64,000 nt of DNA. Origin: Microbacterium sp. RURRCA19A. Its GTDB lineage: Bacteria; Actinomycetota; Actinomycetes; Actinomycetales; Microbacteriaceae. A model generated the notes under the pieces. The model had not been told where the DNA came from. It worked only from the letters and a program-made list of their open reading frames with translations, and did not search any database. The stretch is taken from NCBI RefSeq assembly GCF_900156455.1, contig NZ_FTNQ01000006.1:1-64000 (forward strand). The letters are read 5' to 3'. Shown here piece after piece: positions 40,555 to 50,226 of the stretch. The stretch's first letter is position 1. Each line of letters begins with the position of its first letter. Position numbers and translations under genes: made by a program.

Positions 40555-41697
40555 ATGACTGCCTCTCCGACCCTCTCGCGCGTCGACCTCGGCGCCCTCA
40601 CCGCCGCCGTCGCTGAAACCGCGGAACGCTACGACCGTTCCGGTGACTTCCCCACCGACGGTCTCGCCGCCGTCCACCGGGCCGGAGTGTTCCAGGCGGT
40701 GCTCGGAGAACGTTTCGGCGGCGATCAGGTCGACGCCCTCGAGCGCCTGCGCATCCTGCAGGCGATCGGTCGCGGCGATCCCTCGGTGGCGCTCATCGTC
40801 GCGAACACGCTGGCGACGCACATCGCCCAGATCGACCGGGACGTCTGGCCGGCGCACCTGTACGAGAGGGTCGTCGCCGAGACAGCCGAGCGTCCCGTCT
40901 CCATCAACACGGCGCGCGCCGAACCGGAGCTCGGCGCCCCGGCCCGCGGCGGTCTCCCCGCCACGACGGTCCGCCGCACCGCGAACGGCTGGGCCGTGAC
41001 CGGACGGAAGGCCTACGTCACCGCGAGCACCGGGCTCGACTACCACCTCGTGTGGGCCAAGACCGACGACGCGGAGCCGCGGGTGGGGCACCTGATCGTG
41101 CGGGGCGACGCACCGGGCCTCACGATCATCCCCACCTGGGACCACCTGGGCCTGCGGGCCAGCTCCACCCATGACGTCGTCTACGACGGCGTCGAGGCCC
41201 CCGAGGACCACTTCCTCGAGATCCCCTTCACGGGGGTCTACCGCGACCCCGCGGCCCAGGCGAGTGCCCTCGGCCTCACGCACGCGGCGCTGTACGTCGG
41301 CGTCGCCCGCGCGGCGCAGGACTTCTTCATCCGTTTCGCCCACGACCGGGTCCCGGCGGGGCTCGGACGCCCGATCGCGACCACCGATCGCATCCAGACG
41401 GTCGCCGGCGAGATCGAAGCGCAGCTCGTGCAGGCCGAGACGCTGCTGTACGGGGCGACCGAGAAGGCGGTGGCGGGCGATGCCGACGCCGTCGCGCGCG
41501 TGCCCCTCGCGAAGATCCTCATCGTCCGCTCGGCGATCGCCGCCGTCGAGGCGGCCGTGGCCGCGCTCGGAAACCCGGCCCTGAGCCGGACCAACCCCCT
41601 CGAGCGACACCTGCGCGATGTCCTCTCCGCGCGCGTGCACCCGCCCCAGGAAGACCAGGCGCTCCTCGGCGCGGGGCGGAGAGTCCTCGGCGTCTGA
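40555..41697 (+). CDS. Acyl-CoA dehydrogenase-like flavoprotein (SfnB-like)
   Basis: A 380-residue protein of the acyl-CoA dehydrogenase fold. GVFQAVLGERFGGDQVDALE, WAVTGRKAYVTASTGLDYHL and WDHLGLRASSTHDVVYDGVE are the helical, beta and FAD-contact regions. The C-terminal helices include PLAKILIVRSAIAAVEAAVA. The general-acid Glu of true dehydrogenases is not evident. This subfamily includes DszC-like and SfnB-like oxidoreductases of sulfur scavenging, which fits the neighbouring sulfurtransferase and monooxygenases. It follows a LysR-type site and ends at a strong hairpin. Confidence 0.75.
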   Translation: MTASPTLSRVDLGALTAAVAETAERYDRSGDFPTDGLAAVHRAGVFQAVLGERFGGDQVDALERLRILQAIGRGDPSVALIVANTLATHIAQIDRDVWPAHLYERVVAETAERPVSINTARAEPELGAPARGGLPATTVRRTANGWAVTGRKAYVTASTGLDYHLVWAKTDDAEPRVGHLIVRGDAPGLTIIPTWDHLGLRASSTHDVVYDGVEAPEDHFLEIPFTGVYRDPAAQASALGLTHAALYVGVARAAQDFFIRFAHDRVPAGLGRPIATTDRIQTVAGEIEAQLVQAETLLYGATEKAVAGDADAVARVPLAKILIVRSAIAAVEAAVAALGNPALSRTNPLERHLRDVLSARVHPPQEDQALLGAGRRVLGV

Positions 41698-41757
41698 CGC
41701 AACACGGCGTCATCGGAGCCGCCCCCGCCGCGCGCGCCACACCGGCCTCCGACACCC

Positions 41758-41794
41758 CGAAACCCCCGGAATCCCGCGGATCCCGGGGGTTTCG
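41758..41794. terminator. Hairpin between flavoprotein and ABC operon
   Basis: A perfect 12-bp stem (CGAAACCCCCGG with CCGGGGGTTTCG) encloses 13 bases. It separates two transcription units, so the ABC operon should have its own promoter in the following 130 bases. Confidence 0.65.
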
Positions 41795-41923
41795 GCATCC
41801 ATCACCAGGACCGATCGTTTCCGATCCGCCGTCGTCGTTGGACGCTCACCCGCGGCCCGCTGAGACTCGCTGAAGAGTTCCCGACCGCGCCCGGCGGTCG
41901 GTCCCGACCAAGGAACACAGCCC

Positions 41924-43570
41924 ATGTCCTCATTCCCGAAGCGTCGACGGCGAGCCGCCCTCGGCGCCGCCCTCGCCCTCTCCCTGACCCTCCTCGCCGG
42001 CTGCGCCGGCTCCACCACGGCGACCGCCCCGACGGACGCAGCCCCCACCGAGGGCGGCGACGTCGTCTTCCTCATCAACTCCCTCGGCACCAGCTGGGTC
42101 CCCAACGAGAGCTCGATCTCCAGCTACCAGGGCAACATCTGGGGCCAGGTCACCGACAAGCTCGTCTACGTCGACGACAAGGGCGCGGTCTCGCCCTGGA
42201 TCGCCGAGAGCTGGGAGCAGAACACGGATGCCACCGAGTTCACGCTGCACCTGAAGGACGGCGTCACGTTCTCCGACGGCACGCCCCTCGACGCCGCCGC
42301 GGTCGTCACGAACCTCGACTACTGGGCCTTCGGCAGCGCCGACAAGGGCATCGCCCCGATCGGCCTGTTCCCGAAGACGTACCAGAAGGCCACGGCCGTC
42401 GACGCGAAGACGGTCACGGTCACCTTCTCCGCGCCGGCCCTCGGCTTCATCCCGACCCTGGGCTACCACGGCTCGATCCTCGTCTCCCCGAAGACGCTCG
42501 CCCTCAGCAAGCAGGACCAGGGCAACCTCGACAACTTCTCGGGCTCGGGTCCGTTCACCATCAAGAGCTGGGCGGACGGCGACGACGTCGTGCTCGAGAA
42601 GCGCGCCGACTACAGCTGGGGTCCGGAAGCGCTCGGACACACGGGCCCGGCGTACCTCGACACGCTCACCTACAAGCAGGTCGCCGAGTCGAGCACCCGC
42701 ATCGGCGCGCTCACCTCCAACCAGGCGCAGGTCATCTACAACGTCCAGCCGAGCGAGATCGCGAGCCTCACCGACAAGGGCTTCGTCGCCGGTCTCCCGC
42801 GCTATCTCGGCTTCACCAACGGGTACGCCGTCAACGTCCAGGCCGCGCCCTTCGGCGACGTCAAGGTGCGTCAGGCGCTCCAGCACGGCATCGACCGCCA
42901 GCAGATCCTCGACACCGTGTACACCGACGGGTGGCAGGCCGCGGAGGGCTTCATCCAGAGCGGTGTCCCCGAAGCGACCGACCACTCCGCGGACTTCGCC
43001 TACGACCCGAAGGCCTCGGCCGCCCTCCTCGACGAAGCCGGATGGGTCGAGGGCGCCGACGGCAAGCGCACCAAGGACGGACAGCCGTTGGCGGTGACGC
43101 TCTACGCCAACCCGTACCTCGCGACGTCCGCCTCGATCGACGAGCTCGTCTCGCAGCAGCTCGGCGACCTGGGCTTCGACGTCACGGTGCAGACCTACGA
43201 CGTCGCGACCTTCGGCGAGAAGGTCAAGATCGGTCCCACCACGCCGCTGTACGAAGTGACCCGGTCCTTCATCGATGTGGGCACGGTGGCCGGCATCCTC
43301 ACGAACGCCAACAAGGGCGAGGACTGGTTCGGGCTCGGCGAGACCGACCCGACGCTGAACGACCTGCGTGACCGGATCGCCCGGGCCACCGACAAGGACA
43401 CCCGCGCGACAGCCGTCGACGAGCTGCAGACGTACGTGCTCCAGCAGGGGCTGTTCGTGCCGATCACGCAGATCGTGCAGCGCATCTACGTCCAGAGCCC
43501 GAAGCTGCAGGGCGTCACCTACAACGGCGTCGCGATCGCCGACTACGCGACCGCGTACCTGCAGAAGTAG
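41924..43570 (+). CDS. ABC transporter substrate-binding lipoprotein (Opp/Dpp type)
   Basis: A 548-residue extracellular binding protein. RRRRAALGAALALSLTLLAG ends in the lipobox LAGC (Cys 27). The family-5 landmarks are present: WIAESWEQNTDATEFTLHL, VRQALQHGIDRQQILD and a Tyr/Trp-rich cleft (YADYATAYLQ at the end). It delivers an oligopeptide-sized or other organic ligand to the permeases that follow. It resembles the KPN_01854-type binding proteins encoded with luciferase-like monooxygenases (TIGR04028), from memory. AAGGAA precedes the ATG. It heads an eight-gene operon. Confidence 0.85.
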   Translation: MSSFPKRRRRAALGAALALSLTLLAGCAGSTTATAPTDAAPTEGGDVVFLINSLGTSWVPNESSISSYQGNIWGQVTDKLVYVDDKGAVSPWIAESWEQNTDATEFTLHLKDGVTFSDGTPLDAAAVVTNLDYWAFGSADKGIAPIGLFPKTYQKATAVDAKTVTVTFSAPALGFIPTLGYHGSILVSPKTLALSKQDQGNLDNFSGSGPFTIKSWADGDDVVLEKRADYSWGPEALGHTGPAYLDTLTYKQVAESSTRIGALTSNQAQVIYNVQPSEIASLTDKGFVAGLPRYLGFTNGYAVNVQAAPFGDVKVRQALQHGIDRQQILDTVYTDGWQAAEGFIQSGVPEATDHSADFAYDPKASAALLDEAGWVEGADGKRTKDGQPLAVTLYANPYLATSASIDELVSQQLGDLGFDVTVQTYDVATFGEKVKIGPTTPLYEVTRSFIDVGTVAGILTNANKGEDWFGLGETDPTLNDLRDRIARATDKDTRATAVDELQTYVLQQGLFVPITQIVQRIYVQSPKLQGVTYNGVAIADYATAYLQK

Positions 43571-43579
43571 GCCTCCGAC

Positions 43580-44587
43580 ATGAACTCCGCCTACCTGATC
43601 TTCGCGGCCAAGCGCCTCGGCCAAGCGGTCGTCGTGGTGCTGCTGGCCTACGTGCTGACCTTCGTGGTGATCAGCGTGCTCCCCGGCGATCCGCTGTCGA
43701 GCACCCTGCGCAACCCCGAGAACGGCTTCACCGAGGACCAGATCCAGAAGATGGTGGAGTTCTACGGACTGGACCGCCCGGTGTGGGTGCAGCTGGTCGA
43801 GGCGCTGGGGCGCTTCGTCCGCGGGGACCTCGGGATCTCGCTCCGGTCCAGCCAGCCGGTGGCCACCATCGTGGGAGACGCCCTGCCGTCGACGTTCGCC
43901 CTGGCGGCGTCGGCGCTGGGCGTCGCCCTCGTGCTCGCGTTCGCGATCGCCTACGGCACCCAGGTGCTCCCGCGCCGAGCGGCGCAGCTGCTGCGCTCGG
44001 TTCCGGCCCTGTTCCTCTCGGTGCCGAACTTCGTCATCGGCCTGCTGCTGCTGAACGTCTTCGCGTTCCAGCTGAGCCTGTTCTCCGTGATCGACCCGGA
44101 CGCCCCCGTGGCGACCTTCTTCGCGGCGGTGGCGCTCGGCATCCCGGTGTCCGCCCAGATCGCGCAGGTCCTCATCACCGGACTCGACCACGAGTTCGGC
44201 GAGGACTACGCGGTCGTCGCCTACGCCCGGGGGCTCGGGCGGGCGCGCCTGTTCTTCGCGCACCTGCTCAAGCCCTCGGCGCTCCCGGTCGTCACGATCA
44301 TCGCGCTCACGGTGGGGGAGCTCCTCGGCGGCGCGCTCATCACCGAGACGGTGTTCGGCCGTGCGGGCATCGGCAGCGTCGTCCAGACCGCCGTCGCCAC
44401 GCAGGACCTCCCGGTGATCCAGGCGGTGGTCGCGCTCGCGGCGGTCGTCTTCGTCGCGGTGAACCTGATCGCGGACCTCCTCTACCCCGTGCTGGACCCG
44501 CGCGTCTCCCTGCTCCAGCCGAATCGTCCCGCGGTCTCCTCTCCGGCCGCCGATCCGGCTCCCCTCGAGAAAGCGACCGTTCGATGA
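43580..44587 (+). CDS. ABC transporter permease, DppB/OppB type
   Basis: A 335-residue inner-membrane permease. AKRLGQAVVVVLLAYVLTFV is the first helix. LPGDPLSSTLRNPENGFTED and VRGDLGISLRSSQPV are the conserved external region. The EAA loop that meets the ATPase reads DYAVVAYARGLGRARLFFAH. Six helices are expected. It forms the pore together with the next gene product, whose ATG overlaps its stop (ATGA). It starts 9 bases after the binding-protein gene. Confidence 0.9.
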   Translation: MNSAYLIFAAKRLGQAVVVVLLAYVLTFVVISVLPGDPLSSTLRNPENGFTEDQIQKMVEFYGLDRPVWVQLVEALGRFVRGDLGISLRSSQPVATIVGDALPSTFALAASALGVALVLAFAIAYGTQVLPRRAAQLLRSVPALFLSVPNFVIGLLLLNVFAFQLSLFSVIDPDAPVATFFAAVALGIPVSAQIAQVLITGLDHEFGEDYAVVAYARGLGRARLFFAHLLKPSALPVVTIIALTVGELLGGALITETVFGRAGIGSVVQTAVATQDLPVIQAVVALAAVVFVAVNLIADLLYPVLDPRVSLLQPNRPAVSSPAADPAPLEKATVR

Positions 44588-45432
44588 CCGCCGTCCTCTC
44601 GCCCCTCCTCGCCGGTGCCGACGCGACGGCTCGTCGTCGTCGCCGCATCCCGGTCGCCGTCGTCGTGTCCTTGCTCGTGATCGTCGTCGCCGCGGCGTGG
44701 GCGGTCGCGCCCGCCCTCTTCACGGGCTACGACCCGATCGTCGGCGACACGAGCGAGAAGCTGCTGGCCCCGAGCGCGGTGCACTGGTTCGGCACCGACA
44801 ACCTCGGCCGCGACGTCCTTGCGCGCGTCATCTTCGGCACGCGCTCGTCGGTGCTCAGCGCCCTCATCGCGGTGGGCATCGCGGTGGTCGTCGGCGGGCT
44901 GCTCGGGCTCGTCGCGGGCTTCTTCGGTGGCCTCGTCGACGTCGTCACGGCCCGCGTCATCGACGTGCTGCTGGCGATCCCGAGCTTCCTGCTCGCGGTG
45001 GTCGTCGTCAGCTCCCTGGGCTTCCAGACCATCAACGCCGCCATCGCGACCGGTGTCTCGGCTGTCGCCGTCTTCGCGCGCGTGATGCGCTCCGAGGCGC
45101 TGAAGGTGCGCGGCACGGTCTACGTCGAGGCGGCGGAACTCCAGGGCGGGTCGCGCGCGCACGTGCTGCTCACGCACGTCCTGCCCAACGCCTCCCGGTC
45201 GGTCCTGTCGCTCGCGGTCCTGCAGTTCGGGGTGTCGATCCTCGTCATCGCGGGACTCGCGTTCCTCGGCTACGGCGACCCGCCCCCGGCATCCGACTGG
45301 GGACTCCTGGTCTCGGCCGGGAAGGACTACCTCGTGTCGAGCCCGTGGCTCGTCTACGCCCCCTCGGCGGTCATCGTCGCCGTCGTGCTGTCGATCAACC
45401 GGGTCAGCCGCTGGCTGCGAGCGAAGGACTGA
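44584..45432 (+). CDS. ABC transporter permease, DppC/OppC type
   Basis: A 282-residue permease partner. HWFGTDNLGRDVLARVIFGT is the typical DppC periplasmic segment. RGTVYVEAAELQGGSRAHVL is the EAA loop, and FLGYGDPPPASDWGLLVSAG is the C-terminal signature. It has a short basic N-terminus (DATARRRRRIPV) before the first helix. It overlaps the upstream permease by 4 bases and is followed 3 bases later by the ATPase gene, so stoichiometric production is expected. Confidence 0.9.
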   Translation: MTAVLSPLLAGADATARRRRRIPVAVVVSLLVIVVAAAWAVAPALFTGYDPIVGDTSEKLLAPSAVHWFGTDNLGRDVLARVIFGTRSSVLSALIAVGIAVVVGGLLGLVAGFFGGLVDVVTARVIDVLLAIPSFLLAVVVVSSLGFQTINAAIATGVSAVAVFARVMRSEALKVRGTVYVEAAELQGGSRAHVLLTHVLPNASRSVLSLAVLQFGVSILVIAGLAFLGYGDPPPASDWGLLVSAGKDYLVSSPWLVYAPSAVIVAVVLSINRVSRWLRAKD

Positions 45433-45435
45433 GCC

Positions 45436-47055
45436 ATGACAGACACCCTCCTCTCCGTGCGCGACCTGTCGGTGTCGTACGGCGGCCGTCGGGTCGTCTC
45501 CGACGTCTCGTTCGACCTGCACCGCGGCCGGAGCCTCGCCCTCATCGGCGAGTCCGGCTCGGGCAAGTCGACGATCGCGAAGGCCGTGCTGCGGCTCCTC
45601 CCGCGCGACTCCGGTCACGCCGAGGGTCGCGTCCTGCTCGAGGGCGACGACGTGCTCGCGCTGCCCCTCGCCCGCTTCCGCCGGTTGCGCGGCCGCCGCC
45701 TCGGCTTCGTGCCGCAGGACCCCGCGTCGGCCCTCAACCCCGTCCGCACCATCGGCAGCCAGGCGCACGAGGCGGCCGCCCTCACCGGGGAGCGGGATGC
45801 CGCGCGCCGCCGCGCCGCCATCCTCGAGGTGTTCGAACGCGTGGGGCTCGCCGATCCGGAGCGGGTGTACCGGTCCTACCCGCACCAGCTCTCCGGGGGC
45901 ATGCTGCAGCGCGTGCTGATCGGGCTCGCGGTGCTCCCCGCGCCGGCGCTCCTCGTCGCCGACGAGCCCACGAGCGCGCTGGATGTCACGATCCAGAAGC
46001 GCATCCTCGACCTGCTCACGGAGCTGCGGACGTCGCTGGGCATCGGGCTGCTGCTCATCACCCACGACCTCGCGCTCGCCGCCGAACGCGCCGACGACCT
46101 GGTCGTGCTGCGCGACGGCGTCATCCAGGAGGCCGGTCCCGTGGCCGAGGTGTTCGCCTCCCCCCGGTCCGAGTACGCCGCAGCGCTGCGCGCCGACGTC
46201 CCCGCGCTGTCGCCCGACCGGTATCGGGCCGTGCTGGCGGAACGGCGGATCGACCGTGCCCGTCCCGCCGTGCAGGTGTCGGACGTCGTGAAGACCTTCC
46301 GGGTGGGCGGGGAGGAGCTGCGCGCGGTCGACGACGTCTCGTTCGAGGTGGCGGCCGGCAGCACGCACGCGCTCGTCGGCGAATCCGGGTCGGGCAAGAC
46401 GACGACCGTCCGCCTGCTCCTGGGGCTCACGTCCCCGGATGCCGGTGACCTCCGCGTCGCGGGGGAGGCCGTGCACGGGCGTTCCCGCACGGACCTGCGC
46501 ACCGTGCGGCGACACCTGCAGCTGGTGTACCAGAACCCGTTCACGTCGCTGGATCCGTCGTGGCACGTCGAGAGCCTCGTCCGCGAGCCCCTCGACCGCT
46601 ATCGGGTCGGCGACCGCCGGGCCCGCCGCGCGGCGGCCCGAGCCGCCCTGACCGCGGTCGGGCTGCGGGAGCACCTGTGGCGGCGCCGCGCCGCGGCCCT
46701 CTCCGGCGGCCAGCGCCAGCGCGTCGCGATCGCCCGCGCCCTCGTGCTCGAGCCCGACGTCCTCGTGCTCGACGAACCCACCAGCGCGCTCGACGTCACC
46801 GTGCAGGCCGAGATCCTCGACGTGCTCGCGCGGCTGCAGGTCGAGCGGGGTCTGACCTACCTGTTCGTCTCCCACGACCTCGCGCTCGTCCGGCAGATCG
46901 CGGACACCGTCACCGTCCTCCGTCACGGACGGGTCGTCGAGCACGGTCCCGCCACCGAGGTGCTCGAGAAACCGCAGCACCCGTACACCCGCTCCCTCGT
47001 CGCCGCGGTCCCCGATCCGCGCGGCATCCGACCCGCCGTGCCCGTCACGGCCTGA
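45436..47055 (+). CDS. ABC transporter ATPase with two fused domains
   Basis: A 539-residue protein uniting the DppD and DppF roles. Domain 1 has GESGSGKST, LSGGMLQRVLIG and LLVADEPTSALD; domain 2 has GESGSGKTT, LSGGQRQRVAIA and LVLDEPTSALD. Both end with the switch-loop His (LLITHDLALA, LFVSHDLALV). Such fused ATPases are common in actinobacterial peptide/opine importers. It energises the two permeases encoded just upstream. Confidence 0.92.
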   Translation: MTDTLLSVRDLSVSYGGRRVVSDVSFDLHRGRSLALIGESGSGKSTIAKAVLRLLPRDSGHAEGRVLLEGDDVLALPLARFRRLRGRRLGFVPQDPASALNPVRTIGSQAHEAAALTGERDAARRRAAILEVFERVGLADPERVYRSYPHQLSGGMLQRVLIGLAVLPAPALLVADEPTSALDVTIQKRILDLLTELRTSLGIGLLLITHDLALAAERADDLVVLRDGVIQEAGPVAEVFASPRSEYAAALRADVPALSPDRYRAVLAERRIDRARPAVQVSDVVKTFRVGGEELRAVDDVSFEVAAGSTHALVGESGSGKTTTVRLLLGLTSPDAGDLRVAGEAVHGRSRTDLRTVRRHLQLVYQNPFTSLDPSWHVESLVREPLDRYRVGDRRARRAAARAALTAVGLREHLWRRRAAALSGGQRQRVAIARALVLEPDVLVLDEPTSALDVTVQAEILDVLARLQVERGLTYLFVSHDLALVRQIADTVTVLRHGRVVEHGPATEVLEKPQHPYTRSLVAAVPDPRGIRPAVPVTA

Positions 47056-47084
47056 CCCCTCCGTCTCCCGCGAAAGGAACTCCC

Positions 47085-48197
47085 ATGCCCGTCGAATTCG
47101 TCAACATGGTCGGCAGCCGTCCCCCCGGATCCCCCGCCCCGGGCGGCACCACCTTCACCACCCCCATCGACGTGGACTGGCTCCGCCACTACGCCCGCAC
47201 CATCGAGGCCTACGGGTTCGACTACACGCTGATCCCGTACGCGTCGGCCAGCGCCGACCAGTACGCGCTCGCCGCGACGGTCCTCGCGGCGACGCGGCGC
47301 CTGAAGACCGTGGTGGCGGTCCGACCCAACTCGGCGTTCCCGACCGTCGCCGCGCAGGGGCTGTCCACGCTCGACCAGCTGTCGGGCGGGCGCGCGCTCG
47401 TCCACATCATCTCCGGCGGCAGCGACCAGGAGCAGGCCCGCCAGGGCGACTACCTCGACAAGGAACAGCGCTACCGCCGCTCGTCCGAGTTCATCCAGCT
47501 GCTCCGGCGCGTGTGGACCGAGAAGGAGCCGTTCTCCCACGACGGCGAGTTCTACCGTTTCGACGGGTTCGGCCCGGGGTACGCGACCCATTCGGGCGGG
47601 GCGTTGCCGGTGTCGCTCGGCGGGTCGAGCGAGTTCGCCTACTCCTCCGGCGGCGCGCACGCCGACATCTTCGCGCTGTGGGGCGAGCCCCTCGCGCAGA
47701 CCGCGGAGCAGATCGACCGGGTCTACGCCCACGCCCGCGCGGCGGGACGCACCGACCGCATCCGGTTCTGGGTCACGTTCCGCCCGGTGGTCGCCGCCAC
47801 CGACGCGCTCGCGCGCGAGAAGGCCCGCGGCATCCTGGAGGCGGCCCGTCCGTTCTACGAGAAGGTCAAGGACATCAACAGCACGAACGTCGGGTCGGTG
47901 CGGCTCCGCGAGATCTCGGAGCAGTCCGAGGAGCACGACGGCGGCGTGCTGTGGACGCCCCGCGGCGTCGCCGGGTCGGGCGGCGCATCGTCGCTGCTGG
48001 TCGGGTCGCCCGAGACGGTCGCCCGGGCCATCGTCCGGTACGTAGAGCTCGGCGCCGACATCGTCTCGCTCCCCACCCTCGGCGACCTGAACGACGCGGT
48101 GGATGCCGGCCGACTCGTCATCCCGCTGGTCCGCGAAGAGGTCGCGCGCCGCGGCATCGATCCCGAGGTCGTGTTCGGGCAGCGGAACGTCGCGTGA
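47085..48197 (+). CDS. SsuD-like FMN-dependent monooxygenase
   Basis: A 370-residue luciferase-like monooxygenase close in layout to alkanesulfonate monooxygenase SsuD. It reads GFDYTLIPYASASADQYALA, LKTVVAVRPNSAFPTVAAQG, LSGGRALVHIISGGSDQEQA, FGPGYATHSGGALPVSLGGS and DIFALWGEPLAQT. SsuD uses reduced FMN from a separate reductase to release sulfite from sulfonates. The actual substrate here may differ. AAAGGAAC lies 6 bases before the ATG. The next gene overlaps by GTGA. Confidence 0.85.
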   Translation: MPVEFVNMVGSRPPGSPAPGGTTFTTPIDVDWLRHYARTIEAYGFDYTLIPYASASADQYALAATVLAATRRLKTVVAVRPNSAFPTVAAQGLSTLDQLSGGRALVHIISGGSDQEQARQGDYLDKEQRYRRSSEFIQLLRRVWTEKEPFSHDGEFYRFDGFGPGYATHSGGALPVSLGGSSEFAYSSGGAHADIFALWGEPLAQTAEQIDRVYAHARAAGRTDRIRFWVTFRPVVAATDALAREKARGILEAARPFYEKVKDINSTNVGSVRLREISEQSEEHDGGVLWTPRGVAGSGGASSLLVGSPETVARAIVRYVELGADIVSLPTLGDLNDAVDAGRLVIPLVREEVARRGIDPEVVFGQRNVA

Positions 48198-49180
48198 GCG
48201 GACGTCGACTGATCGTCGGGGCGGGCGCCCTCGGTGCGCTCCTCGCCGCGCAGTGGCGGGCCGCCGGGGTTCCGGCCGTGCTGATCGCCCGGGGCGCCGC
48301 GCTCGAGGTGATCCGTGCGCGCGGTGTGACCGTCCGACGCCCGCACGGGGACGAGACGGTGCCGGTGGACGTCGTCGGCGCGATCGACGAGACCGAGCCG
48401 GCGGTGGGCGACTCCGTCGTGCTCGCGGTGAAGGCGCAGGATGCCGAGCAGGCCCTCGCCGCGATCGCGTGGCGCCCGCTCGCCGGGGGTGGCGCGGTGG
48501 CGGACCTGCCCGTGGTGACGCTGCAGAACGGCCTGTCCGCGGAAGCCGTGGCGACGCGGCGGTCGGCCGCCGTCGTGGGGGTCTCGGTCGGGATCGCGGC
48601 GAGCCACCTGCGTCCGGGCGAGGTCGTCTCGCCGTCGTGGCCCACGATCGGTGTCGCACGGGTGGGCGCGGCGACGGTCGCGGGCGCGCCGTTCGTCGAG
48701 GCCGTGCGGGAGGATCTCGCCCGCGCGGGCTTCGCGGCATCCGCGGTGGACGACATCGCCGCCACGAAACGGCGGAAGCTCCTCGGAAACCTCCGCAACG
48801 TCGTCGAGGTCTTCGACGTCGAGGCGCCGGAGCGGGATGCCGCGACGGACGCGCTGCGCCGTGAGGCGGAGGCGCTCTTCGCACGGCTCGCCCTGCCCGT
48901 CGCTCCGGCCGAGCAGGGGTTCCTCCCGGTCGAGGACGTCCCGGGCCACGTGCCCGGGCGGCTGTCGACGTGGCAGAGCCTCGAACGCGGCACGAGCGTC
49001 GAGAGCGACTACCTCGTCGGCGACCTCGTGCTGCTCGCCCGGCAGGCCGGGGCCGCCGCGCCGCTGGCGGAGGCGATCCAGCGCGCTCTCGGCCTCCTCG
49101 CCGCCCGAGGCGGTCGTCCCGGGAGCGTCCCCCTGCCGGCCGAGATCATCCACGCCGTGCGGGCCGGAGCCGCTTCGTGA
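48194..49180 (+). CDS. Ketopantoate reductase-like protein (ApbA/PanE family)
   Basis: A 328-residue NAD(P)-binding oxidoreductase. RLIVGAGALGALLAAQWRAA is the Rossmann GxGxxG. VVLAVKAQDAEQALAAIAWR and VTLQNGLSAEAVA match the PanE family, as does the helical C-terminus with KRRKLLGNLRNVVEVF. Its place in a monooxygenase operon argues against pantothenate synthesis and for reduction of a 2-keto or aldehyde intermediate. GTG starts overlapping both upstream and downstream stops show strict translational coupling. Confidence 0.8.
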   Translation: MSGRRLIVGAGALGALLAAQWRAAGVPAVLIARGAALEVIRARGVTVRRPHGDETVPVDVVGAIDETEPAVGDSVVLAVKAQDAEQALAAIAWRPLAGGGAVADLPVVTLQNGLSAEAVATRRSAAVVGVSVGIAASHLRPGEVVSPSWPTIGVARVGAATVAGAPFVEAVREDLARAGFAASAVDDIAATKRRKLLGNLRNVVEVFDVEAPERDAATDALRREAEALFARLALPVAPAEQGFLPVEDVPGHVPGRLSTWQSLERGTSVESDYLVGDLVLLARQAGAAAPLAEAIQRALGLLAARGGRPGSVPLPAEIIHAVRAGAAS

Positions 49181-50226
49181 GCGCGCCCGCGCTCGCCGTG
49201 GCCTCGGCCGGTGCGTCGAGCCGCGACCTGCGCGTCGGGTTCCACACCCGGGTTCCGTTCGAGACCGGACAGGCGGTGGAGGGGCTCCGGGACGGGATCG
49301 CCCTGTTCCGCGAGGCCGAGGGCCTCGGCTTCGATCGGGGCTGGGTGTACCAGCGGCACTTCGACAACTACCTCGCCGCCCCGCTGGTGTTCCTGCCGGT
49401 CGTCGCCCAGCACACCGCCCGCATCGGACTCGGCACCGCGATCATCGGCATCCGCTACGAGGACCCGATGCTGCTGGCCGAGGCCGCCTCGACCGCCGAC
49501 CATCTCAGCGGTGGTCGGCTGGAGCTCGGGTTCGGCACCGGGCTCGGTGGCTTCGACCGCGCGTTCGGGCAGGAGCCGAACGACGGGCGGCGGCACTCCC
49601 TCACGCGGCTGGACACCTTCCTCGCGGCGCTGCGCGGCGAATCCGTGGGCGCGGCGCCAAACGGCGATCCCCTCACCGTGCGGGGCACGAACCCCGATCT
49701 GCTCCATCGCATCTGGTACGGAGCGGGCTCGATCGCCTCGGCGGAGCGCGTCGGGCAGCGCGGGATCAACCTCATGCTCAGTACGATCCTCACCGGCGAC
49801 ATCGCCGAGTACGAGGCCGAGCAGCGGGCGGCGATCGAGGTCTTCCGGGGCCTGCACCCGACCGCCGCGCGTGCTCGCGTGTCGGTGAGCCGGTCGATCC
49901 TGCCCACGACCTCGCCGGAGCGCGCGCGCCGCTACGCCGCCTACGACGCCGATCGTCGGGCGAACGGTCCGGCGGCGTCGCGCCCGCGCGGAGCGGTCGC
50001 GCCGACGGCGGCGCCCCCGGGCGCCTACACGATGAGCCCCGCGATCCACGGCGAACCGTCCGCGGTCGTGGACACCCTGCTCGCCGATCCCGCCGTCGCC
50101 GAGGCGGACGACCTCATCGCGTTCCTCCCCCCGGAGTTCGGTCTCGCCGAGAGCACGCGCCTGCTCGAGGACATCGCCGAGCACGTCCTCCCTGCGCTCC
50201 GCGCCGAACGAAAGGTCCGCGCATGA
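49177..50226 (+). CDS. Luciferase-like monooxygenase (KPN_01858-type)
   Basis: A 349-residue F420/FMN-type luciferase-like oxidoreductase. GFDRGWVYQRHFDNYLAAPL, ARIGLGTAIIGIRYEDPMLL, LSGGRLELGFGTGLGGFDRA and GQRGINLMLSTILTGD show the family's barrel strands. It resembles the putative FMN-dependent luciferase-like proteins called TIGR04027, which occur with an Opp-type transporter in the same order as here. The reaction is unknown. It is a different subgroup from the SsuD-like protein two genes upstream, so two separate oxygenations or an oxygenase with reductase are possible. Confidence 0.75.
   Translation: MSAPALAVASAGASSRDLRVGFHTRVPFETGQAVEGLRDGIALFREAEGLGFDRGWVYQRHFDNYLAAPLVFLPVVAQHTARIGLGTAIIGIRYEDPMLLAEAASTADHLSGGRLELGFGTGLGGFDRAFGQEPNDGRRHSLTRLDTFLAALRGESVGAAPNGDPLTVRGTNPDLLHRIWYGAGSIASAERVGQRGINLMLSTILTGDIAEYEAEQRAAIEVFRGLHPTAARARVSVSRSILPTTSPERARRYAAYDADRRANGPAASRPRGAVAPTAAPPGAYTMSPAIHGEPSAVVDTLLADPAVAEADDLIAFLPPEFGLAESTRLLEDIAEHVLPALRAERKVRA

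Noticed and set aside
41930..44263. Open frame of 777 codons opposite the ABC binding protein and permease
   Set aside because: Low-complexity antisense of well-supported transporter genes.
44482..46980. Open frame of 832 codons opposite the permease and ATPase genes
   Set aside because: Antisense shadow; the plus strand has Walker A, signature and Walker B motifs twice.
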